The notes under the pieces: generated by a model
Told to the model about the DNA's origin: nothing
The model's input: the letters and a program-made list of their open reading frames with translations, nothing else
The model's database searches: none
Made by a program: the position numbers and the translations under genes
Source of the DNA: Saprospirales bacterium
Lineage (GTDB): Bacteria > Bacteroidota > Bacteroidia > Chitinophagales > Saprospiraceae
NCBI GenBank assembly: GCA_002698985.1
Contig: PAAY01000037.1
Span: 62,001-126,000 of the forward strand
Direction: 5' to 3'
Length of the DNA: 64,000 nt
Shown: piece by piece, positions 27,093 through 35,477 of the stretch
How the letters are laid out: each line of letters starts with the position of its first letter
Numbering within the stretch: the stretch's first letter is position 1

Positions 27093-27116
27093 CAGTTGTT
27101 TGTTCTAATTTCGCCG

Positions 27117-27124
27117 CAAAGCTA
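27117..27124 (-). promoter_or_regulatory. -7 box of the CDP-alcohol phosphatidyltransferase gene
   Basis: CAAAGCTA reads TAGCTTTG on the minus strand, an exact TAnnTTTG match 25 bases before the ATG, in the 82-base divergent gap with murF-alr. Confidence 0.4.
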
Positions 27125-27174
27125 TACCATTCTGATGTTTGGGCTAGTTTTAGTCTTTCCACAGCAATTTGCCC

Positions 27175-29709
27175 ATGGTCAACCTGTCAACACACCTCGA
27201 TTACAGACTCAGCCAACTCACGGAAATAGTGATGGGTGAATTGGTAGGTACTTGTTCTGAAGACCGGGTGATAGAGCACGTTTTGCTGGACAGCCGCCAG
27301 GTTATCTATCCTGCCAGCAGCCTTTTCATTGCCCTGAAAGGGCGACAGAGTGACGGGCACAGCTTTGTTCCTGAATTGTATGAAAAAGGGGTCAGGTCTT
27401 TCCTGGTGTCTCGGCTTCCTTCCGACCCGGGGAAGTTTCCAGAGGCCGCTTTTTTAAAAGTTCGTGATACACAGCAGGCGTTTCATCGTTTGGCTGCCTT
27501 TCACCGCGGGAGGTTCAATCTGGAGGTGGTCGGTATCACCGGCAGCAACGGCAAGACCATCGTCAAGGAATGGCTGCACCAGTTGCTCAGCGAGGATTTC
27601 AGCATTGTGCGAAGCCCCCGGAGTTACAATTCCCAAACCGGCGTGCCGCTTTCCGTTTTACAGATCAATGAGGGTCATCAACTGGGACTTTTCGAAGCTG
27701 GTATTTCGCAGCCCGGAGAAATGGAAAAACTGGAGGCAATTCTAAAACCTGACGTGGTTATCTTCACCAATATCGGTGCGGCACACAGCGAGGGTTTTCC
27801 GGACCTGAAGACCAAACTGGCCGAAAAGCTGAAGCTGATCAAAAGCGCCTCGGTGGTCATTTACCGGAAGGACGGAAAGCTGATAGACGAGCAGGTCAGG
27901 CAGGTAAAAAAGGATGGACAAACCTTGCTGACCTGGGCTTTGGACGGGGAAGAATCCGATGCCAGCATCCATATTCAAAAAACCGGTGGGGATTCGGGAG
28001 TAAGATCATTTCAGGAACTTCAGGTAACCGTTCCGCAAAAAAATTTGAGTTTTCAGGTGTCAATTCCCTTTGCCGACGATGCGGCCATTGAAAACGCCTG
28101 CCACTGCATCGCTTTCATGCTCTACAAAGGTTATGATGCTTCCACCATCCGGCGGCGGATAGCCAAGCTGGAGCCTGTGGCCATGCGCCTGGAACTAAAG
28201 GAGGGAATCAACGAATGCACCATCATCAATGACAGTTACAACTCGGACCTGACCTCCCTGACCATCGCACTGGATTTTCTGGACCAGCAGAATACCGACC
28301 TGAAAAAGACGCTGATCCTTTCTGACGTGCTTCAAAGCGGAATGAATGCAGAACAATTGTACCGGAAAGTGGCCAGCCTGGTTCAGGAAAAGCGGATTGA
28401 CAAAATGATCGGCGTCGGAAAAGAAGTCTGCGCGATCAGCTCTTTTCTTCCAAAAAATATAGAACAGTACTACTTCCCGGACACGGCTTCGTTGCTGGAG
28501 GCATTTGAAAAACCTGGTTTTTCCAAGGAGATCATTTTGCTGAAAGGTGCCCGGGTTTTTGAATTTGAGCAGATCGCCAACAGGCTTTCCAGCAGGGTGC
28601 ACAACACCGTTTTGGAGGTCAACATGGGGGCATTGCTCCACAACCTGAGAACCTACCAGGGCCTGCTCAATCCCGGCACCCGTCTGATGGTCATGGTGAA
28701 AGCAGGGGCCTATGGCAGCGGCAGTGTGGAGGTGGCCAAGCTGCTCGAATTTCAACATGTGGACTACCTCGGCGTGGCCTATGCGGATGAAGGTGTTGAG
28801 CTCAGAAAAAGGGGTATTCAGCTTCCCGTGATGGTCATGAACCCCGAGGCTGCTACCTTCGATTCCCTGATCCGCTACGACCTGGAGCCGGAAATTTACA
28901 GCCTGAACCTGCTCAGAAGTTTTATTCAGTTTCTCGATGGAAGGTTGCCAAAACCACAAAGGGAGATTGGTATCCACATCAAGCTGGACACTGGAATGCA
29001 TCGCCTCGGATTTGACGAAGGGGAAATCGATGAGCTGACCGGACTTCTCAGGCGTGCGGCTTCCATCAAAGTGCTGACGGTTTTCTCGCACCTGGCTGCC
29101 AGTGAAGACCAGTCTCATGATTCTTTTACGAAGAGGCAGGTGCAGCGCTTTGAGCGGATGTTTGAAAAAATTGCCGCTTCAATTGGTTACACCCCCCACA
29201 GGCACATCCTCAATTCGAGTGGCATCGTGCGTTTTCCGGAGTGGCAAATGGACATGGTGCGCTTGGGCCTGGGCTTGTATGGCGTGGACAGTTCAGGGGT
29301 GCTGTCAGAAAAATTGCAAGTGGTAAATACTTTGAAAGCCACAGTTTCACAGATCAAATTGGTGGAACCCGGAGAGTCTGTCGGTTACGGAAGGAAAGCA
29401 GTTGCTGACAAGCCGATGAGAACAGCTACCATTTCAATCGGCTACGCCGATGGTTTGCTGCGCAGGGCCGGTCAAGGCCGTTTTTCCGTTCTGATAAAAG
29501 GGCAAAGGGCTCCTCTCGTCGGCAATGTTTGTATGGACATGGCCATGGCTGATGTAAGCCACATACCCGATGTGGCCATTGGCGATGAGGTGATCATTTT
29601 CGGAAGTGAACCGACAGTGGAGGAACTTGCAGACTGTCTGGACACCATCCCCTATGAAATCTTTACCTCCATCTCCCCACGGGTAAAAAGGGTTTATATC
29701 CAGGAGTAA
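27175..29709 (+). CDS. murF-alr: Bifunctional MurF-alanine racemase
   Basis: 844 residues from the ATG of MVNLSTHLDY (an in-frame TTG lies two codons upstream). The MurF half (1 to about 465) has GITGSNGKTIVKEW (P-loop near residue 120), central ligase motifs and NDSYNSDLTSL. The Alr half starts near SRVHNTVLEVNMGALLHNL and has the PLP lysine in MVMVKAGAYGSG (about 508), LDTGMHRLGF, HILNSSGI, VGYGRK and the second catalytic Tyr in SIGYADG (about 754). The fusion makes D-alanine and adds D-Ala-D-Ala to the UDP-MurNAc-tripeptide. The lysine context (KAGAYG rather than KANAYG) is slightly unusual. This fusion is known in Bacteroidota. Confidence 0.96.
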   Translation: MVNLSTHLDYRLSQLTEIVMGELVGTCSEDRVIEHVLLDSRQVIYPASSLFIALKGRQSDGHSFVPELYEKGVRSFLVSRLPSDPGKFPEAAFLKVRDTQQAFHRLAAFHRGRFNLEVVGITGSNGKTIVKEWLHQLLSEDFSIVRSPRSYNSQTGVPLSVLQINEGHQLGLFEAGISQPGEMEKLEAILKPDVVIFTNIGAAHSEGFPDLKTKLAEKLKLIKSASVVIYRKDGKLIDEQVRQVKKDGQTLLTWALDGEESDASIHIQKTGGDSGVRSFQELQVTVPQKNLSFQVSIPFADDAAIENACHCIAFMLYKGYDASTIRRRIAKLEPVAMRLELKEGINECTIINDSYNSDLTSLTIALDFLDQQNTDLKKTLILSDVLQSGMNAEQLYRKVASLVQEKRIDKMIGVGKEVCAISSFLPKNIEQYYFPDTASLLEAFEKPGFSKEIILLKGARVFEFEQIANRLSSRVHNTVLEVNMGALLHNLRTYQGLLNPGTRLMVMVKAGAYGSGSVEVAKLLEFQHVDYLGVAYADEGVELRKRGIQLPVMVMNPEAATFDSLIRYDLEPEIYSLNLLRSFIQFLDGRLPKPQREIGIHIKLDTGMHRLGFDEGEIDELTGLLRRAASIKVLTVFSHLAASEDQSHDSFTKRQVQRFERMFEKIAASIGYTPHRHILNSSGIVRFPEWQMDMVRLGLGLYGVDSSGVLSEKLQVVNTLKATVSQIKLVEPGESVGYGRKAVADKPMRTATISIGYADGLLRRAGQGRFSVLIKGQRAPLVGNVCMDMAMADVSHIPDVAIGDEVIIFGSEPTVEELADCLDTIPYEIFTSISPRVKRVYIQE

Positions 29710-29714
29710 AGCCC

Positions 29715-31976
29715 TCACTCAACAGGAAAGCTGAAGCTTGGTCTCGTTTCAAGCTGGGCTTGTCCACTCCCTTCCACCAGTTTCACAAAGGAGTTGACCG
29801 GGATGTTCCCAAATACTTCAACTGCGCGTTCCTGGTTGGGCCAGCGCACTTCCACCATCCGGATGGTGGTGCATTTTCCAAGTCCGATTTCCAATTGCAG
29901 GCTGTTGCCGCCAAAGCTGCTTCCCGAGCTTACCCTTCGGTAAAATTGGTGTTGGTTTCCATCGGCGTCCAGCGCGGTGACCTTGACCCAGGCCCCCATG
30001 GCGGCTTTGTTTGATTTGGTGCCTTCCAGCTTCAGGGTTATCCAGTTGTTTTCATTTCCAACGGGATTCAGGAAGAAAGCATCACCGAAAACATCGCCTT
30101 CAAAGGCACCCCCCATCACGGCGAAGATGTCCTGGTCACCATCGTTGTCGAAGTCAGCAAAAGAAACTGCATGCCCTTTCTGAACATGCCCGAATCCTCC
30201 GGCATAGGTGACATCCTGAAAGCGTTTGCCCTGGTCGTTCCGGTACATTTTGTTGGGCACTACAGCTGAGTAGCTGGGTTCACCGGTGCCGATGTAGAAA
30301 TCCAGAAATCCGTCGTTGTCTATGTCTTCGAAATTGGAGCCCATGGCAAACATTCCTTCCCAGAGGCCCACCTCATCGGTCACATCCTTGAAGGTGCCAT
30401 CTCCTTTGTTTTTGTAGAGCCTAGGGTTGACACCAACTTTTTTTCCGAGGGCATTTTGCGCAGCGACAGAAGCGGCCCTTAATATGCCACCACCGTAATT
30501 GCCCTCTCCAAAAGCCGCTACAAAGAGGTCTTCCCAGCCATCGTTGTCATAATCCCAGAACCAGCAGGGAAAACTGGAAACAGGTTCGCCGATGGATTCA
30601 TTGTGGGCGTACAGGCCAAAAGTGATGAAGCCGTTGCTGTGGGGTCCCTGATTGATGAGGAGGTAATTCTTGGCGGTAAGAAAGGAGAAATAGAGATCGA
30701 GGTAACCGTCGTCGTTTACATCCCCGGCAGTGACACCTTTTATCATGGCCTTGAATTGCCCCAGTCCCACCTCATTGATCATATTGGTGAAGGTGCCGTC
30801 ACCATTGTTTTTGTAAAACTCACAGGGGTAGGATCCATTTGGGGTCATGGTCTCATTTCCTATGAACAGATCCACCCAGCCGTCGTTATCGAAATCAGCC
30901 CAGGCAGCGGTCTGTGTTGGCGCGTAGGAGAGCAGCCCGGCCTCGATGGTTACGTCCGTGAAGGTGCCGTCACCGTTGTTGCGAAGCAATGAATTGGGAA
31001 TCTCGCCGGCGGTATCGTACCAGGCACCCCGGAGGATCAGCACGTCCATCCAACCGTCGTTGTTGTAGTCAGCCTGCTGCATGTTCAAACCGCCGGTGAT
31101 GCCCATCAATCCCGCTGCAACGGTCTTATCGGCAAAGGTTCCGTCGCCTTTGTTCTGGTAGTAATGCACCTGATCATCCAGGCTCCAGGACGAGGCAAAA
31201 ATGTCGATCAACCCATCGTTGTTGAAATCATCGGCAACACTGCCACCGGAGAGCGCCACGTTGTTCACACCGATTTTATCAGCAATGTTGGGGAACTTCG
31301 GAAGCGGGTAATCCGACTTGAAAGCTGATGCCGGCAGCCGCCATTTGGCGGGCACTTTGTCCGGAAATTCACCCAGGGTCATGTAGGCAAAGTTGAGCAT
31401 CCACCTGGATTCGTAATCTTCCGGGTCGTTTTCCAACAACTCTTTGTAAATATCTATTGCCGTTCTGTTGGCTGATTGTATTTCGTAAATGCCCTGATTT
31501 TCGAAAGGCATGATGCACCTGTCGGCGTTGTATCTGGCAATGCAGTTTTCCTGTTCTCCCAGTCTGATATAAGACAGTGCCAGGATCCTTTTGATTTCCT
31601 TCCAGATTTTTGGATCCTGGAATTGCATTGTTTCCAGTTTCTTCCGCAAATCCTCCAGCACAACGATGGCCTGTTCATTCTGACCGGCGTTCAGCAATTC
31701 ATAGCCGTAATAGAGCTGGGCATTGGCTTTCTGGAAGGGATCGGTTGCGGCTTCCATTTGCTGCCTGAACTGTTCGGCCCGCCTTGAGTTTCGGAAGTAG
31801 GGAACATTTTTCAGTTTCTCACCTTCGGCAATGTCTTTCAGGATTTTGACCATTTGTGCGGTTCCATCCTCGGCGGCGGGCTGATTGGAACCGGAAGATT
31901 CTTCCGTCGAAGGATTGGTGCAACTGAAAACGAAGGTTGCGATCAAAAACAGCAAAGCAGATTTCCTGGATTTCAT
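29715..31976 (-). CDS. FG-GAP/ASPIC-UnbV repeat lipoprotein (CRTAC1-like)
   Basis: 753 residues from MKSRKSALLFLIATFVFSC, a lipoprotein signal with Cys19; 23 further open codons upstream are discounted. A TPR-like helical part (about 70-200) is followed by a beta-propeller with at least seven calcium-type D-x-N/D-x-D-G motifs (DFNNDGLIDIF, DYNNDGWMDVL, DFDNDGWVDLF, DVNDDGYLDLY, DYDNDGWEDLF, DIDNDGFLDFY, DFDNDGDQDIF). The C-terminal 110 residues are the ASPIC/UnbV domain. It is expected on the cell surface or in the periplasm, and such proteins are expanded in marine Bacteroidota; binding partner unknown. Its stop is five bases from the convergent murF-alr stop. Confidence 0.9.
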   Translation of the reverse strand: MKSRKSALLFLIATFVFSCTNPSTEESSGSNQPAAEDGTAQMVKILKDIAEGEKLKNVPYFRNSRRAEQFRQQMEAATDPFQKANAQLYYGYELLNAGQNEQAIVVLEDLRKKLETMQFQDPKIWKEIKRILALSYIRLGEQENCIARYNADRCIMPFENQGIYEIQSANRTAIDIYKELLENDPEDYESRWMLNFAYMTLGEFPDKVPAKWRLPASAFKSDYPLPKFPNIADKIGVNNVALSGGSVADDFNNDGLIDIFASSWSLDDQVHYYQNKGDGTFADKTVAAGLMGITGGLNMQQADYNNDGWMDVLILRGAWYDTAGEIPNSLLRNNGDGTFTDVTIEAGLLSYAPTQTAAWADFDNDGWVDLFIGNETMTPNGSYPCEFYKNNGDGTFTNMINEVGLGQFKAMIKGVTAGDVNDDGYLDLYFSFLTAKNYLLINQGPHSNGFITFGLYAHNESIGEPVSSFPCWFWDYDNDGWEDLFVAAFGEGNYGGGILRAASVAAQNALGKKVGVNPRLYKNKGDGTFKDVTDEVGLWEGMFAMGSNFEDIDNDGFLDFYIGTGEPSYSAVVPNKMYRNDQGKRFQDVTYAGGFGHVQKGHAVSFADFDNDGDQDIFAVMGGAFEGDVFGDAFFLNPVGNENNWITLKLEGTKSNKAAMGAWVKVTALDADGNQHQFYRRVSSGSSFGGNSLQLEIGLGKCTTIRMVEVRWPNQERAVEVFGNIPVNSFVKLVEGSGQAQLETRPSFSFPVE

Positions 31977-31993
31977 TTGTTGTGAATTTGCGA

Positions 31994-32001
31994 CAAAGCT
32001 A
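31994..32001 (-). promoter_or_regulatory. -7 box of the FG-GAP lipoprotein gene
   Basis: CAAAGCTA, giving TAGCTTTG on the minus strand, 17 bases upstream of the chosen ATG at 31976. Its position supports that start over the longer frame. Confidence 0.4.
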
Positions 32002-32041
32002 TTGTTGCGGGCAGTAAGAGGAAGGACGATGGCTTGCATTT

Positions 32042-32809
32042 TCATTTTTCAAGTACTCCCATTCCGAAAAGGGCAAAGTCGAACAAGACAGGATCTTCCG
32101 GGTGGAACTCTTTCAATCGTTGCGAAAGCTCGATGACGGCTTTCCAATCCCGTTGTTTTCTGGTCAGAAGTCCCAGCTTGCGAGCTACCCTTTCCACATG
32201 CACATCCAGCGGTATCAGCAGCTGGGATGGTTTTATCTGCTGCCAGATTCCGAAGTCCACACCAGCTTCGTCCTTTCTGACCATCCACCGCAGAAACATA
32301 TTGAGGCGCTTGCATGTGGACCTGGTACGGGGTGAAGGCAGGTGTTTTCTCGTTCTTTTCGGGGCGTTTTCGAGGGAGAAAAAAAGGTCGTGGAACCCTT
32401 CGAGGGCAGGGGTCACATTGTCGGCTTCAGCCGGCAGGTGTTTCACGAAGGCTTCTTCCAATGAATGATGGTTTTTGTAGTACCACTGAAAGAACTCCAA
32501 GAAATACAGCGTGTCGGTAGGTTGAAAGGTCCGATGAACGAAATTCAAAAAGCGTTTCCTGTCTTTTTCAGAATGATTGACTACAAACTCGAATGGGGCA
32601 TTGTCCATCAATTCCATCAACTGGCCGGCCTTTGCAATGATCGTTTTGCGCTGCCCCCATGACAGGACAGCCGTCCAAAGTCCTGCAATTTCAATGTCTT
32701 GTTTTTTTGAGAAGCGTTTGGGTATGGAGATGGGGTCAGATTCAATGAAAGAAGCCTGGTTGAAATGTCTGGCAGCTTCAAAAAGGTACGCTCTGGTCGT
32801 TTGATGCAT
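32042..32809 (-). CDS. TIGR02757/DUF2400 family protein
   Basis: 255 residues, all helical in character. FSKKQDIEIAGLWTAVLSWGQRKTIIAKAGQLMELMD, KRLNMFLRWMVRKDEAGVDFGIW and LLIPLDVHVERVARKLGLL are the conserved blocks of this family. The pattern resembles the HhH-GPD DNA glycosylase fold, including the central MFLRWMVR helix and the DVHV turn, but without an evident catalytic lysine. The family is common in Bacteroidota and of unknown function; a DNA-related role is inference. It is followed on the same strand by the FG-GAP lipoprotein. Confidence 0.85.
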   Translation of the reverse strand: MHQTTRAYLFEAARHFNQASFIESDPISIPKRFSKKQDIEIAGLWTAVLSWGQRKTIIAKAGQLMELMDNAPFEFVVNHSEKDRKRFLNFVHRTFQPTDTLYFLEFFQWYYKNHHSLEEAFVKHLPAEADNVTPALEGFHDLFFSLENAPKRTRKHLPSPRTRSTCKRLNMFLRWMVRKDEAGVDFGIWQQIKPSQLLIPLDVHVERVARKLGLLTRKQRDWKAVIELSQRLKEFHPEDPVLFDFALFGMGVLEK

Positions 32810-32929
32810 GGAAATCTTTTTGGACTATTGCAGCCGCTTTTGGGTGAAATTTTTTGTTAAGAACACAGCAGCCGGGATGTTTCCTTCGTTAGCCTCCCGC
32901 AAACCGCCCTAAATAACAGAAACACTACA

Positions 32930-33013
32930 ATGGTCGCTACCCTAACTTATACCCTTGTCCTTGCCGCTATCTATTTTGGAATCAAGGCTTTAGAGTCGCT
33001 TGAGCATAAGTGA
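32930..33013 (+). CDS. Possible 27-residue single-span membrane peptide
   Basis: ATG to TGA encodes MVATLTYTLVLAAIYFGIKA followed by LESLEHK: a short hydrophobic helix of about 18 residues with a positively and negatively charged C-terminal tail. It fills most of the 217-base gap between the TIGR02757 and glycosyltransferase genes, and its stop is 13 bases from the glycosyltransferase stop. The composition is that of small membrane proteins, but so short a frame could arise by chance. Confidence 0.35.
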   Translation: MVATLTYTLVLAAIYFGIKALESLEHK

Positions 33014-33026
33014 AGCTGATTCCTCC

Positions 33027-33776
33027 TCAGTTTTTCGATTCGTACATCTTGAACTTTGCCAGCTTCAATCGTTGAAGCAAATGGCAAACGGAGACCCTCA
33101 TCACACCCAATCCATACCTGATACTTCTGGTCAGGTTGATTGAAGAAGCTTCGTCAAAATACTTCGTGGGGCAGGTCACTTCAGCAATGTCAAAACCGGC
33201 ATAGATGATTTGCGACAGCATCTCATTGTCGAATACAAAATCGTCAGAATTTTCATTGAAGTTGATGGCTCTGAGCACTTTGCTGTCAAAGGCCCTGTAC
33301 CCGGTGTGGTATTCCGAAAGCTTGTAATTGATGAGCAGATTTTGAAACAAAGTGAGAAAGCGGTTTGCAATGTATTTGTACAGAGGCATACCTCCTTTCA
33401 GTGCCCCTTTTCCAAGTATCCTGCTACCGAGAACCACCGGATACAATTCCTCTCCGATTATGTTCACAAACGATGGGATCAGCTTGGGCGTGTACTGATA
33501 GTCAGGGTGCAGCATGATGACAATGTCAGCGCCCAACTCCAGCGCCTTGTTGTAAAGCGACTTCTGATTACCCCCGTAACCTCTGTTGTCAGAATGCTGG
33601 ATGATGTGTTTAATGCCTAACTTTTTGGCTGTACGTACGGTTTCATCCTTACTGGCATCATCACACAGGATGACCTCATCCACCAGCGGAAAAGGTATCT
33701 CTGCAAATGTTTTTTCCAGGGTTAAGGCTGCATTGTAAGCTGGCAGCACCACCACTACTTTCTTATCCTTGTACAT
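33027..33776 (-). CDS. Family 2 glycosyltransferase (polyprenyl-phosphate sugar transferase type)
   Basis: 249 residues. KKVVVVLPAYNAALTLEKTF and VDEVILCDDASKDET form the nucleotide-binding start, and GADIVIMLHPDYQYTP holds the metal-binding acidic site. The layout is that of soluble dolichol/undecaprenyl-phosphate mannosyl- or glucosyltransferase-like GT2 proteins without C-terminal membrane spans. It probably loads a sugar onto a lipid carrier for envelope glycans; donor unknown. A -7 box (TATCTTTG, minus strand, 33908-33915) lies about 130 bases upstream. Confidence 0.87.
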   Translation of the reverse strand: MYKDKKVVVVLPAYNAALTLEKTFAEIPFPLVDEVILCDDASKDETVRTAKKLGIKHIIQHSDNRGYGGNQKSLYNKALELGADIVIMLHPDYQYTPKLIPSFVNIIGEELYPVVLGSRILGKGALKGGMPLYKYIANRFLTLFQNLLINYKLSEYHTGYRAFDSKVLRAINFNENSDDFVFDNEMLSQIIYAGFDIAEVTCPTKYFDEASSINLTRSIRYGLGVMRVSVCHLLQRLKLAKFKMYESKN

Positions 33777-34433
33777 CGTGTTTTGTTTGTTCAGCCTCAG
33801 ATAGGTGTCGTTCGGGGCAATGGACGATTCCCAAGCTGACCTCTGACAATCAGACCATCAGCTCCGGGTATCAAAAACGCAAGCTGTTGTGCCCATAAAC
33901 CGATTTGCAAAGATAGGTTTTCAGCTTTGTGTTGCTTTTTGATGGAAACCCGATGGCCCACGCAATTCAGGCCGCAAAGGACAAAACCATTGAATACACC
34001 TTAATGAAACTTTTAATGCGCTCGTAAACATTGTTTTACAAATGTTGAGAGAATTGTTACAAAAATTATTATTTTCGCAAACACACCGAGTCATCCAAAC
34101 TGAACTGGCCAGTCACTTTATCTATAAACAGTAACGACTGGATCCTTGCTTCTGGAGCATTTCCGTGGGATTATAAGTTGAGAAGAGACAGGCAAATGCT
34201 GTCCTGTACACTTGAAAGACACCTAAACGCCATTACCGAAGGAAAATTTGGAGTAATGCAGTGGTTTGGTACACAGTTCTTTTGGCCCAATCACCTATAC
34301 TTTTCCTGGCAGCTTTACCCGATTTCAGGGGTAATGAAGAAAGAGGAACTTCGGTAAATTGCAGTTTCAGGTTATGGTGGATATTTCCACGGAAAACACC
34401 GCAGTTAGTGTTAGTCTGCAAAAGTTCAAAGCC
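33777..34433. other. 657-base intergenic region between glycosyltransferase and PorP-like genes
   Basis: No coding sequence is supported. It holds the glycosyltransferase -7 box at 33908-33915 (minus strand) and a near-match TATTTTCG at 34070-34077 that could start a long leader for the PorP-like gene. The stretch 34020-34080 is AT-rich. I see no tRNA or repeat. Confidence 0.35.
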
Positions 34434-35453
34434 ATGTTACGCACCCCTTTTCTTGTCCTCATCTTATTCACAGCCTGTATCTCTGTGGTCAAAGGTCAGG
34501 ACATCCATTTCTCACAGTTTTACCACGCACCAACTTTGCTGAACCCGGCTCTTACGGGTATCTCTCAGGCAGATGTCCGGTTCAGTGGCATGTACCGTTC
34601 TCAGTGGAACAGTGCAAATGCGCCATTTGAAACGTATTTCTTTTCTGCTGAGAACAGGTTTTACAATGTGACCCATCCGTCATGGTGGTTCAGTGGAGGT
34701 TTCAATGCGTACTATGATCAGAGTGGTGCGGGCAATCTTTCCAACACTAATATTTCGATCTCTGGCTCATTTACCAGAATGCTTGATCCAGAAAACTTCC
34801 TGACTATTGGTTTGGCTGCCGGTCTTGGGCAACGAGGCATCGATTACGGACTTCTGACTTTCGACAACCAATGGAATGGTGATGTCTTTGATCCTGCCCG
34901 GCCCACCAACGAAAACTTTGACGATGATAATTACCTGTATCCTGATTTTTCAGCAGGGCTCAACTGGAGAGGACAAAAGTCTGGCACCCGTTCAAAAATC
35001 GACGCAGGTATTGGATTTTTTCACTTTAACCGCCCCAATCAGACCTTTTACAAAGATGACAAGAGCCGCCTGCCCATGCGCTTGAGTTTGTATTTCAATC
35101 CGAATGTACAGGTGGCTGAATCTCTGGACCTCATAGGATTTGGTACGGCACAATTACAAGGAAAATACCTGGAAGGCCTTGCCGGATTTGCAGGCAGGTA
35201 TTATCTGAACACGAAAAGATCACGGCAGGTGGCATTGCAGTTTGGTTTGGAATACCGCTTTAACAGCTTTGGCGATGCGGTGATTCCGGTAGCTGAATTG
35301 CATTATCACTACATGATCTTAGGTGTGAGTTGGGATGTGAACGTTTCTGGTTTCTCTGTGGCTACCAACAAAAAGGGTGGGCCTGAGATTGCCTTCAAAT
35401 ATTTCATTCACAGAGTGTATCCATTGAAGGCTTTTGCGTGCCCGCTGATTTGA
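34434..35453 (+). CDS. PorP/SprF-family T9SS-associated outer-membrane protein
   Basis: 339 residues from MLRTPFLVLILFTACISVVKGQ, a signal peptide; the longer frame starts 25 codons upstream without a fitting start. The mature protein opens with DIHFSQFYHAPTLLNPALTG, the family signature, and continues as an amphipathic beta-barrel ending in FKYFIHRVYPL-like strands. PorP/SprF proteins are inner-leaflet barrels that serve T9SS cargo with type B C-terminal domains, often one per cargo. Here it precedes a PorE-like protein and a very large type B protein, consistent with a dedicated cargo set. Confidence 0.9.
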   Translation: MLRTPFLVLILFTACISVVKGQDIHFSQFYHAPTLLNPALTGISQADVRFSGMYRSQWNSANAPFETYFFSAENRFYNVTHPSWWFSGGFNAYYDQSGAGNLSNTNISISGSFTRMLDPENFLTIGLAAGLGQRGIDYGLLTFDNQWNGDVFDPARPTNENFDDDNYLYPDFSAGLNWRGQKSGTRSKIDAGIGFFHFNRPNQTFYKDDKSRLPMRLSLYFNPNVQVAESLDLIGFGTAQLQGKYLEGLAGFAGRYYLNTKRSRQVALQFGLEYRFNSFGDAVIPVAELHYHYMILGVSWDVNVSGFSVATNKKGGPEIAFKYFIHRVYPLKAFACPLI

Positions 35454-35477
35454 TATTGCCAAAGACAAAGACCCCCT

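Noticed and set aside
28195..29118. 307-codon open frame antisense to murF-alr
   Set aside because: Fully inside a well-supported gene on the other strand; composition (many His/Gln/Val in shadow pattern) is that of an antisense shadow.
27175..29709. MurF-Alr fusion as a novelty
   Set aside because: The fusion is established in Bacteroidota; all catalytic residues are present.
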